Below, piece after piece: positions 1-6,544 of a stretch of 30,366 bases of DNA. Source of the stretch: an uncultured Prevotella sp. (GTDB lineage: Bacteria; Bacteroidota; Bacteroidia; Bacteroidales; Bacteroidaceae); assembly GCA_900770025.1 (NCBI GenBank), contig CAAGIW010000073.1, forward strand, positions 1 through 30,366, read 5' to 3'. Each line of letters starts with the position of its first letter. The first letter of the stretch is position 1. The position numbers and the translations under genes are program-made. Below the pieces are notes generated by a model. That model saw nothing but the letters and a program-made list of their open reading frames with translations, searched no databases and had not been told where the DNA came from.

Positions 1-2
1 AT

Positions 3-1496
3 GACATGCTTTACATCGACAAGACTGAGTATATCTGGAACATGATACACCTCAGTAAATACGTATTCCTGAGCCGCCCACGCAGGTTTGGCAAGTCGCT
101 GCTTGTTTCCACTCTTCAGGCTTATTTCGAGGGAAGGAAAGACCTGTTCAAGGGTCTCTACATCAACAGAGTGGAGAAAGAGTGGACAAAATATCCCGTG
201 CTGAGATTCGACATGAGCATGGGCAAGCACATGGAGAAGGACCAGTTGGAGCGCTATCTGCTGTATATCTTAGAAGAAAACGAGAGGAAGTTCGGCTTGT
301 CATCAGACCTTCAGGACCCCAATACGCGCCTGCAAAACCTGATTTTCAACGTCCATGAACAGACGGGCAAGAAGGTTGTCGTCCTCGTTGACGAATACGA
401 TGCACCGCTGCTCGACGTGGTGCACGAAGAAACGATGCTGCCTGTGCTGCGCAATGTGATGCGAAACTTCTACTCACCGCTGAAGGCCTGCGACCCATAC
501 CTGCAGTTCGTGTTTCTCACGGGCATCACCAAGTTCTCGCAACTCAGCATCTTCAGCGAGTTGAACAACCTGTTCAACATATCTATGGACCCGGAATATG
601 GAGGGATATGCGGCATCACAAAAGAAGAGATGCTGGCCAACATGCACGACTACATAGAGCGCTTGGGCAACGCCAATGAATGGGAGCCGCAAGAAACCGT
701 TGACCAACTGACCCAGCAATACGACGGTTATCACTTCACCTGGCCCTCGCCCGACGTGTTCAACCCCTTCAGCCTACTCACCGCCTTCACCAAAAACCGG
801 ATAGAGAACTACTGGTTTGCATCGGGCACACCCACCTATCTGATTGAGATGCTGAGGAAATTCCACGTCATGCCCTCAGACATCAGTCATGCCGAAGCCC
901 TTGCCTCGGCCTTCGATGCCCCCACAGAGAACATGAGTTCCATCACTCCGCTGCTCTATCAGAGCGGCTACGTCACCATCAAGGATTACGACAGGGCCAC
1001 ACGCCTCTACACCCTTGGCATTCCCAACGGAGAGATTCGCGTGGGACTGATGGAAAGTCTGCTGCCCAACTACGTGGAAATGCGCTGGGAGGCAGGCATG
1101 ACCACCATCGCAAAGATGTACCGTGCCCTGCTCAACGACAACCTCGACGAGATGTTCCGCCTGCTGCAAAGCTATCTGCTCACCGTGCCCTACTGCGACA
1201 ACGCCAACTCTGAGGGCCACTACCAGCAGATGCTCTACATCATCTTCTCGCTCTTCGGCAGGTATGTGGATGTGGAAGTGCACACCCCCACGGGGCGGGT
1301 GGATATAGTGATGAAAACGAACAAGGCCCTGTATGTCATCGAACTGAAGATGAACCAAAGCGCCGAGGCGGCCATGAACCAGATAAACCTCAAGAACTAC
1401 GCCGACAAGTTTGCCCTCAGCCACCTGCCCGTCACGAAGATAGGCCTCAGTTTTGATGCCGAGCGACGCACCATTTCCGACTGGAAGATTGAATAA
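3..1496 (+). CDS. AAA-ATPase-like / PD-(D/E)XK nuclease family protein, 5'-truncated by the window
   Basis: Very common Bacteroidetes protein with an N-terminal AAA-ATPase-like domain and a C-terminal PD-(D/E)XK nuclease-type domain (the DUF1703 family). The frame is already open at the first complete codon. The first ATG (position 6) falls inside the usual family motif LYIDKTEYI, which normally lies some 15-25 residues into the protein, so the true start is upstream of the window. Visible motifs are a Walker-A-like RPRRFGKS near residue 26, a Walker-B-like VVLVDEYDAPLL near residue 125, and a C-terminal nuclease core with GRVDIVM followed by YVIELKMN near residues 430-455 (the D...ExK pattern). 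The cellular role of the family is not established; defence and mobile-element functions have been proposed. A repeat array starts about 100 bp after the stop. The family is certain; the function is not. Confidence 0.9.
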   Translation, partial: DMLYIDKTEYIWNMIHLSKYVFLSRPRRFGKSLLVSTLQAYFEGRKDLFKGLYINRVEKEWTKYPVLRFDMSMGKHMEKDQLERYLLYILEENERKFGLSSDLQDPNTRLQNLIFNVHEQTGKKVVVLVDEYDAPLLDVVHEETMLPVLRNVMRNFYSPLKACDPYLQFVFLTGITKFSQLSIFSELNNLFNISMDPEYGGICGITKEEMLANMHDYIERLGNANEWEPQETVDQLTQQYDGYHFTWPSPDVFNPFSLLTAFTKNRIENYWFASGTPTYLIEMLRKFHVMPSDISHAEALASAFDAPTENMSSITPLLYQSGYVTIKDYDRATRLYTLGIPNGEIRVGLMESLLPNYVEMRWEAGMTTIAKMYRALLNDNLDEMFRLLQSYLLTVPYCDNANSEGHYQQMLYIIFSLFGRYVDVEVHTPTGRVDIVMKTNKALYVIELKMNQSAEAAMNQINLKNYADKFALSHLPVTKIGLSFDAERRTISDWKIE

Positions 1497-1594
1497 TCCA
1501 AGTGGGATGCAGGGATGTTTCTGACGGGAAACGGAAGGAAAAACATCAACACTCCAAGATGGTCTTCAGCAAGGAAATCTGGCCAAAACATTCC

Positions 1595-1786
1595 AAAATT
1601 GCCCATTTCATCGAAGTGAACCACCTATTTAATGAAGAAAATTGCCCATTTCATCGAAGCAAGAGAGCCGATTTGAATTCCAATAGTGCCAGTTTTGCAT
1701 TCCAATAGTGCCAGTTTTGCATTCCAATAGTGCCAGTTTTGCAATGCAAAATGGTGCGTTTTACAATGCAAAATGGTGCGTTTTGC
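1595..1786 (+). repeat. 22-bp-period repeat array A
   Basis: Three perfect 22-bp units lie at 1677-1698, 1699-1720 and 1721-1742 (each starting ATTCCAATAG and ending CAGTTTTGC). Two units of a second type follow at 1743-1764 and 1765-1786 (starting AATGCAAAATGG and ending CGTTTTRC). Upstream, two identical 22-mers at 1595-1616 and 1638-1659 (AAAATTGCCCATTTCATCG core), with a diverged copy between them, look like a third type with nearly the same period. Type-1 and type-2 units share the ends TTTTGC and AAT but differ in the core. The same two types recur at 16.2 kb and 30.0 kb. Since 22 is not a multiple of 3, the array is unlikely to be coding. Confidence 0.92.
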
Positions 1787-1810
1787 AATCACGATTTGCG
1801 GCAAATAGAC

Positions 1811-2048
1811 TAAAAAAAGTCCGAAACGGCACTGCATATCCTGCTGATACGCAGTGCCGTTTCGGGCCATGAGACATTCAGAATAGAATGGATGCGGATG
1901 AGTTTCCACAAACAAGAGGAAGCCAAAAACTGCCCAAAGGGGCGAGAACCGCAAGGGAGAAGCGGAGAAAAATGGGGGATATATATGGAATGCAGCGCCT
2001 GAGCAGTGCATGGAACAAAGGAGAGAAGAACGGCCAAAGGCCTGTTTG
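1811..2048 (-). ncRNA. candidate intergenic small RNA of about 235 nt
   Basis: A complete minus-strand transcription unit with no convincing ORF lies between array A and the MITE-like element. A Bacteroidetes-type promoter (-7 box TATCTTTG at 2055-2062, TTG at 2084-2086, 21-bp spacing) predicts a start near 2048, and a strong intrinsic terminator ends it near 1812. ORFs on this strand run across promoter and terminator and have low-complexity, atypical composition. I do not recognise an Rfam family. The 5' and 3' ends do not obviously pair as in 6S RNA. This is inferred from signals only. Confidence 0.45.
1812..1865 (-). terminator. intrinsic terminator of the candidate small RNA
   Basis: Perfect 15-bp inverted repeat (1821-1835 CCGAAACGGCACTGC against 1851-1865) with a 15-nt loop. 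On the minus strand it is followed directly by a run of seven T (plus-strand A at 1812-1818). The plus-strand side has no T-run, so it acts on leftward transcripts. Confidence 0.8.
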
Positions 2049-2054
2049 CAGGTG

Positions 2055-2086
2055 CAAAGATAACATGCAGACCCACCACTTTGCAA
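2055..2086 (-). promoter_or_regulatory. Bacteroidetes-type promoter for the candidate small RNA
   Basis: Read on the minus strand: TTG at 2086-2084, a 21-bp spacer, then TATCTTTG at 2062-2055, matching the TAnnTTTG -7 consensus. The next annotated element downstream is the terminator at 1812-1865. Confidence 0.5.
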
Positions 2087-2106
2087 GTTTCAATATAGTA
2101 TTTTGT

Positions 2107-2274
2107 GTATTATCCCAAATCGGCCATTAGACTGTTATGCGCAAACATACTTTGGAATCTGTCTTTCCGCTTATCAGTTACAATGAAACCCCATTGCTCC
2201 CTCAAAACGTAAAAACATCTGTTCAAAAATATAAGCAGTTATCATCATAACGCTAATGCGATTTGGGTTTAAAA
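2107..2274. mobile_element. MITE-like element, left copy
   Basis: Terminal inverted repeats: CCCAAATCGGCCATTAG at 2114-2130 and its near-complement CTAATGCGATTTGGG at 2253-2267, extended by TTTAAAA to 2274. They enclose about 120 bp with no coding capacity. The segment 2157-2274 recurs in reverse complement at 30243-30362 with few differences, including the same outer TTTTAAACCC end. Size, terminal repeats and lack of coding suggest a MITE or other non-autonomous element; the parent transposon is not recognised and no clean target duplication is visible. The right end touches the T-tract of the cydB terminator. Confidence 0.65.
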
Positions 2275-2326
2275 GAAACATCTGTGAGGCACGGCATACC
2301 GCATGGATATGTGTGCCTCACAGATG
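2271..2326 (-). terminator. intrinsic terminator of the cydAB operon
   Basis: Perfect 14-bp inverted repeat CATCTGTGAGGCAC (2279-2292) against 2313-2326 with a 20-nt loop. On the minus strand it is followed by the T-rich TTTCTTTT (plus-strand 2271-2278). It lies 25 bp past the cydB stop codon. Confidence 0.8.
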
Positions 2327-2351
2327 CTGTAAGATTCAGAACACGGGAGAT

Positions 2352-3455
2352 TTATTTCTTGTCTATGGCCCTCCAGGCATACCAGATGTAGGCCAGTACG
2401 AAGGGAACAAACAGGCTTACCCACGACATTACCGTGAGCGTGAACTCGCTACTGCACGCATTGGCAATGGTGAGCGACGACTGCAGGTCGGCCGTAGAGG
2501 GATAGAAAGCGGTGTGGTTGTAGCCCACACTGAGCAACAGGGCAAACACCGTGAGCACGGTGCCGATGCCTGCATACCATATACCACAGCGACAACCGCC
2601 ACGCCACAGGGCCACACCAATGCCATAGAGCACCAGAACCACACCCACCAACAGCACCAAGGTGACGGGCCATAGGGCGAGGAAGTTGTGCAGATACTTC
2701 AGCGGCTCCATCACTATCATACCATTCTCTGGCAGATAGGCATACCCGTCTTTGAGCAAAGTGCGGACAACAAAGGCGAGGAAGAACACCAAGAAGGTGA
2801 CGGCATTGACCATCACCGCATGTCGGCTGCGGCCCACAATGGTTTCATTGTCAATATTGTTTATGAAATAGAGGGCTCCCAACACACGTGCCAAGAAGAG
2901 GATGGCAAAGCCCAAGACGAGATTCCAGGGATCTAACAGGGCATCCAAGCCGTGCGAGGCGTTTGCCCAACTGCTTATCACAGGCTGCATCCCATCGGTG
3001 ATGTTGTCGTGCGACACCACAAAGTTGCTGCCATTGAAGAAGGTGGCCACCGCTCCGCCCAAGAGGAGGGGCCCCACTACACCGTTGATCACCAAGAACC
3101 AGCGGAAGGTATTGTTGCCCAAAAGGTTGCCAAGCTTGTCCTGAAACTCGTAACTCACCGCCTGCAACACGAAGGTGAAAAGGATAATCATCCACAACCA
3201 GTAGGCTCCGCCGAAACTGGTGCTGTAGAACAAGGGGAAGGAGGCGAAGAAAGCACCGCCAAAGGTGACAAGGGTGGTGAAGGTGATTTCCCACTTTCTG
3301 CCGGTGCTGCCGATAAGAAGTTTGCGCTCTTCCTCGGTTTTTCCTATGCTGAAGAGCATGGAGTTGCCGCCCTGCACAAAGAGCAGGAACACGAGCAATG
3401 CACCCAACAGAGATACAATCGCCCACCAATATTGCTGCAAAAATTCGTATGTCAT
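2352..3455 (-). CDS. cydB: Cytochrome bd ubiquinol oxidase subunit II (CydB)
   Basis: Membrane subunit of the bd-type terminal oxidase, which oxidises quinol and reduces O2 to water with high oxygen affinity in the cytoplasmic membrane. It is 367 residues, the normal length. The N-terminus has the family pattern (YEFLQQYWWAIVSLLGALLVFL, then QGGNSMLF), followed by about eight further hydrophobic segments including GRKWEITFTTLVTFGGAFFASFP and a conserved FRWFLVINGVVGPLLLGG stretch. CydB carries no haem in most bd oxidases and pairs with CydA. It begins 28 bp after the cydA stop in the same operon, and a strong intrinsic terminator follows. In anaerobic Bacteroidales this oxidase supports nanaerobic respiration and oxygen detoxification. 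Confidence 0.97.
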   Translation of the reverse strand: MTYEFLQQYWWAIVSLLGALLVFLLFVQGGNSMLFSIGKTEEERKLLIGSTGRKWEITFTTLVTFGGAFFASFPLFYSTSFGGAYWLWMIILFTFVLQAVSYEFQDKLGNLLGNNTFRWFLVINGVVGPLLLGGAVATFFNGSNFVVSHDNITDGMQPVISSWANASHGLDALLDPWNLVLGFAILFLARVLGALYFINNIDNETIVGRSRHAVMVNAVTFLVFFLAFVVRTLLKDGYAYLPENGMIVMEPLKYLHNFLALWPVTLVLLVGVVLVLYGIGVALWRGGCRCGIWYAGIGTVLTVFALLLSVGYNHTAFYPSTADLQSSLTIANACSSEFTLTVMSWVSLFVPFVLAYIWYAWRAIDKK

Positions 3456-3483
3456 AATGGTAACTTTTGATTCTACAATGTTC

Positions 3484-5073
3484 TTACTGTTCGCTCATCT
3501 GCGGTCCTTTCTTTATCTGCTTCCACAGGATGCCTATCTCGACGGCAAGCAGTGTGGTGAACAGGGCGAGGAAGATGAAGAAGGTGAGCATCACACTGCC
3601 CGAGCCCACATTGCTCACACCCACCCATGTGGGAAGCATGTCTTGGATGGCCCACGGCTGTCGGCCGAACTCTGCCACCAACCAGCCACTCTCGCTGGCT
3701 ATATAGCCCAAGGGGAGCATGGCCATGCCGGCAAGATGCAACCAGCGGTAGCGGCTGATGTCCTTGCGATAGGCTAAAAACAGCACCACGATGAAGAACA
3801 GAATAAACAGGGAACCCAAGCCCACCATGGCCCTAAAGGCATAGAAGCACACGGGGATATAGGGCACCAACTGGTGCACATCTTTCACATAGCCATAGCC
3901 GAAATAGGGCATCGTGGCCTGAAGGGTGTTCGACAGATTGTCCAACTGCTGTTGCTGCAGGGCAGTGGGCTGCTTGCCACGCAGCGAGGCACGCAACTCA
4001 CGGTAGCGCTGCAGGGAGGTGATGGCCACTCTTCCGGTGGCAATCTTCTCGTTCATCGAGGGTTCCAAGCTGCCGTCGGCACGCTGGTAGCCTCCTTCAA
4101 GCAAGTTTTTCACTCCCGGCACGTAGCCATGTATGTCGCGGGTGGCCAAAAACGACAGGGCGTAGGGGGCGGCTATGCGCAGCGGCGGTTCCTGCTCGCT
4201 CATATAATCGGGCTGGGCAAAGGGGTTGACCAAGGCAATGACGGTGAGCGGCTGGTCGGTTCCCCCCTCATAGAGGGCCTCCATGGCAGCCAACTTCATG
4301 GGCTGAACCTGCGCCACCTTGTAGGCCGACTGGTCGCCAGTGTGCAGTGCCATGAGCGTGCCGGCCAGTCCCACCACGGCACCTATCTTGATACTGGCCA
4401 CCGAAAGTTTCTGTTCGCGCCTGCAGAAAAGATAATAGCATCCCACAGCCACGGTGAACAGGGCACCAATGATCCAGGCAGAGGTGACTGTGTGCAGAAA
4501 CTTGTTCACGGCAAAGGGCGACAGCGCCACCTCCAGAAACGAGGTCATTTCGTTGCGCATGGTATCGGGGTTGAAGGTGCAACCCACGGGGCACTGCATC
4601 CAGGCGTTGGCCACCAATATCCACCAGGCAGAGATGGTGGCGCCCAGACCGGTGAGCCAGGTGGAAGCAAGATGGAAGCCTGCCGACACCTTTTTCCACC
4701 CGAAGAACATCACCGCCACGAAGGTGGACTCCATGAAGAAGGCAATGATGCCCTCCACTGCTAATGGAGCTCCGAAGATGTCGCCCACAAACCAGGAGTA
4801 ATTGCTCCAGTTGGTGCCGAACTCGAACTCCAAGATGATGCCAGTGGCTACGCCCATGGCAAAGTTAACGCCAAACAAGCGCTGCCAGAAGCGGGCGGCA
4901 TCACGCCAGAACTCCTTGCGTGTGCGGTAGTAGCACGTCTCCATAATACCCATGATTACTGCCAGTCCCAACGTGAGCGGAACAAAAAGCCAGTGATAGA
5001 TGGCGGTGAGCGCAAACTGCGCACGCGCCCAATCAATGGCTGCGGCATCAATGTTCAATAAGAAATGTTGCAT
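3484..5073 (-). CDS. cydA: Cytochrome bd ubiquinol oxidase subunit I (CydA)
   Basis: Catalytic subunit carrying haems b558, b595 and d. It is 529 residues. Recognisable elements are FALTAIYHWLFVPLTLG with His27 matching the E. coli His19 haem ligand; GIILEFEFGTNWSNYS and AVEGIIAFFMEST with the conserved acidic residues of the haem/proton region; the Q-loop motif VQPMKLAAMEALYE retaining the Lys and Glu used in quinol binding; and GRQPWAIQDMLPT before the last membrane helices. The gene follows the small DUF4492 gene by 57 bp and precedes cydB by 28 bp. A 296-codon open frame on the opposite strand is a composition shadow. Confidence 0.98.
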   Translation of the reverse strand: MQHFLLNIDAAAIDWARAQFALTAIYHWLFVPLTLGLAVIMGIMETCYYRTRKEFWRDAARFWQRLFGVNFAMGVATGIILEFEFGTNWSNYSWFVGDIFGAPLAVEGIIAFFMESTFVAVMFFGWKKVSAGFHLASTWLTGLGATISAWWILVANAWMQCPVGCTFNPDTMRNEMTSFLEVALSPFAVNKFLHTVTSAWIIGALFTVAVGCYYLFCRREQKLSVASIKIGAVVGLAGTLMALHTGDQSAYKVAQVQPMKLAAMEALYEGGTDQPLTVIALVNPFAQPDYMSEQEPPLRIAAPYALSFLATRDIHGYVPGVKNLLEGGYQRADGSLEPSMNEKIATGRVAITSLQRYRELRASLRGKQPTALQQQQLDNLSNTLQATMPYFGYGYVKDVHQLVPYIPVCFYAFRAMVGLGSLFILFFIVVLFLAYRKDISRYRWLHLAGMAMLPLGYIASESGWLVAEFGRQPWAIQDMLPTWVGVSNVGSGSVMLTFFIFLALFTTLLAVEIGILWKQIKKGPQMSEQ

Positions 5074-5130
5074 ATTCGTTGGTTTTTAGTGTTATTTTCG
5101 CATTCGCCTGCTGCTGATTCCGACCAGCAA

Positions 5131-5349
5131 CTACCGTTGCAGCACCTGCGTTGCCACAAAGTCGGCCTCCTCTCCATCGGCAGCATGAGTGCCGATATAA
5201 TCAGGGAAAAAGAAAAGTTTCAGGATAAAGAATATGATGAAAAGCTTGACAAGAATGACAATCCACAGAGTACGACCCAACACCATGTGGCGGAATCCGT
5301 CGGCATAGAGGTCGTATATCCGGTACATCAGACTGTGTTTCTTGCTCAT
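5131..5349 (-). CDS. DUF4492 small membrane protein at the head of the cydAB operon
   Basis: 72-residue protein with a basic N-terminus (YRIYDLYADGFRHMVLGRTLW) and one strongly hydrophobic segment (about residues 29-48, VILVKLFIIFFILKLFFFP). This matches the DUF4492 family, found immediately upstream of cydA in many Bacteroidetes. It is the first gene of the operon, 57 bp before cydA and just downstream of a consensus promoter. By position it may be a small accessory subunit or assembly factor of the bd oxidase, comparable in role (not in sequence) to CydX, but that is inference. Confidence 0.85.
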   Translation of the reverse strand: MSKKHSLMYRIYDLYADGFRHMVLGRTLWIVILVKLFIIFFILKLFFFPDYIGTHAADGEEADFVATQVLQR

Positions 5350-5403
5350 CTCTTGGATTTCAGGTTACTCATGGGAGCAACATGCCGCCCCCACTACGCA
5401 TCG

Positions 5404-5435
5404 CAAAAATAGGATATTTCCCACAATCGTACAAA
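5404..5435 (-). promoter_or_regulatory. Promoter of the DUF4492-cydAB operon
   Basis: On the minus strand TTTG (5435-5432), a 20-bp spacer and TATTTTTG (5411-5404) match the Bacteroidetes consensus at both boxes. The predicted start is near 5398, about 50 nt before the DUF4492 start. Two direct copies of AATCGTAC (5425-5432 and 5449-5456) overlap and flank the -33 box and could bind a regulator. Confidence 0.7.
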
Positions 5436-5472
5436 TAATTTGTTAAAAATCGTACCGGAAGAATGTAAAAAA

Positions 5473-5520
5473 AGGTGCATTTTGTTCACTTTTTCTATAA
5501 TAAACGTTTATTTGGCACCT
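5473..5520. promoter_or_regulatory. Nested inverted repeats between divergent promoters (candidate operator)
   Basis: A perfect 14-bp palindrome AATAAACGTTTATT (5499-5512) sits inside a wider inverted repeat AGGTGC (5473-5478) / GCACCT (5515-5520). It lies between the cyd promoter and the promoter of the next rightward operon, about 35 bp upstream of the latter's -33 box. A regulator-binding role is inferred from symmetry and position only. Confidence 0.4.
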
Positions 5521-5546
5521 CTGGAAAAGATGAATGTACAATTTAT

Positions 5547-5577
5547 TTTGTAAGTTAGTCAGATTTGCTTAATTTTG
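5547..5577 (+). promoter_or_regulatory. Promoter of the coiled-coil protein / efflux operon
   Basis: TTTG (5547-5550), 19-bp spacer, TAATTTTG (5570-5577): a full match to the Bacteroidetes promoter. The predicted start is near 5584, leaving a leader of about 50 nt before the ATG at 5634. Confidence 0.7.
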
Positions 5578-5633
5578 CCGAATAATAAACAATGTGGACA
5601 ATCTGCCACACATATTCTAAAAACTGACGCAAC

Positions 5634-6506
5634 ATGAACAAGAAAATCATCATTCCGCTACTGGCCGTCATCATCGTTTTAGTGGGTGGCGTGGCCTATC
5701 TTTTCACCAGTCTGACCCAGCAAAAGCAAGCCAACAAGGAAATGCAAGAGCTGGCCGACTTAGACAAGAAGGAGATGGAAAATGAATACGAGCAGTTTGC
5801 CAAGCAGTACAGCGAGATGAAGACACAGATAAACAATGACTCCATCGTGGCACAACTCACGCAAGAGCAGATGCGCACGCAGCAACTGCTGGAAGAACTG
5901 AAAAGGGTGAAGAACTCGGATGCGCGCGAAATAGCCCGCCTGAAGAAGGAACTGGCCACCGTGAGAGCGGTGCTGAGAAGCTACGTGCTGCAGATTGACT
6001 CGCTGAACAGGCTGAACCAAGACCTCACAGAGGAGAACACACGCATCAAAGGACAATACGAACAGGCCACCCAACAGATACAGGGACTGAACAGCGAGAA
6101 GGCATCGCTGTCGGAAAAAGTGGCCATCGCCGCCCAACTCGACGCCACCAACATCAGCATGGTGCTGAAGAACAAGCGCCAAAAAGTGGCCAAGAAAATC
6201 AAAGACTGCAAGACCATCGAAGTGTCGTTCAGCATCGCACGCAACGTGACGGCAGCCAACGGTGTGCGCACCTTCTACGTAAGAATCACCAAACCCACCG
6301 GAGAAGTGCTCAACGGAGGAGGCACCTTTGAATACGAGAACAAGCAATTGGCCTACTCCATGAAACGCTCTATGGAATATACCGGCGAAGAACTGCAGGT
6401 GATAACCTATTGGAACGTCAACGAATTTCTGAGCAACGGCAGCTATATCGTGAGCATCTTTGCCGACGGACACGCCATAGGCTCGCGCACCTTCACGTTC
6501 AAGTAG
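5634..6506 (+). CDS. Membrane-anchored coiled-coil protein with C-terminal beta domain, function unknown
   Basis: 290 residues. A single N-terminal hydrophobic segment (about residues 5-27, IIIPLLAVIIVLVGGVAYLF) acts as a signal anchor. Residues 30-165 form a long charged coiled coil rich in Glu, Gln, Lys and Leu heptads. The C-terminal part (about 180-290) looks like a compact beta domain, with VSFSIARNVTAANGVRTFYVRITKPTGEVL and a final SYIVSIFADGHAIGSRTFTFK strand pair. Similar hypothetical proteins occur across Bacteroidetes, but I know no assigned function. It has its own consensus promoter and lies 38 bp before a TolC gene on the same strand, so it may be co-transcribed with the export operon. 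Any link to secretion or envelope spanning is inference. Confidence 0.8.
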   Translation: MNKKIIIPLLAVIIVLVGGVAYLFTSLTQQKQANKEMQELADLDKKEMENEYEQFAKQYSEMKTQINNDSIVAQLTQEQMRTQQLLEELKRVKNSDAREIARLKKELATVRAVLRSYVLQIDSLNRLNQDLTEENTRIKGQYEQATQQIQGLNSEKASLSEKVAIAAQLDATNISMVLKNKRQKVAKKIKDCKTIEVSFSIARNVTAANGVRTFYVRITKPTGEVLNGGGTFEYENKQLAYSMKRSMEYTGEELQVITYWNVNEFLSNGSYIVSIFADGHAIGSRTFTFK

Positions 6507-6544
6507 AATCCATCCCATCGGCTTTGAAGTTATCACGCATACGC

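Noticed and set aside
1677..1786. CRISPR array
   Set aside because: The 22-bp units are contiguous with no unique spacers, and no cas genes are present in the window. The same holds for the arrays at 16.2 and 30.0 kb.
1625..2086. 153-codon minus-strand frame
   Set aside because: Crosses the candidate RNA terminator and the repeat array. Its sequence is built partly from the 22-bp repeat translated in successive frames.
3874..4764. 296-codon open frame on the plus strand inside cydA
   Set aside because: Fully antisense to a certain cydA; His/Gly/Gln-rich composition typical of a shadow frame. The same applies to the 298-codon minus frame at 5760-6656 and the 182-codon minus frame at 876-1424.
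6410..6544. Upstream start for the TolC gene
   Set aside because: Would overlap the preceding gene by about 100 bp and add an Arg/His-rich stretch before a good signal peptide that begins at 6545.
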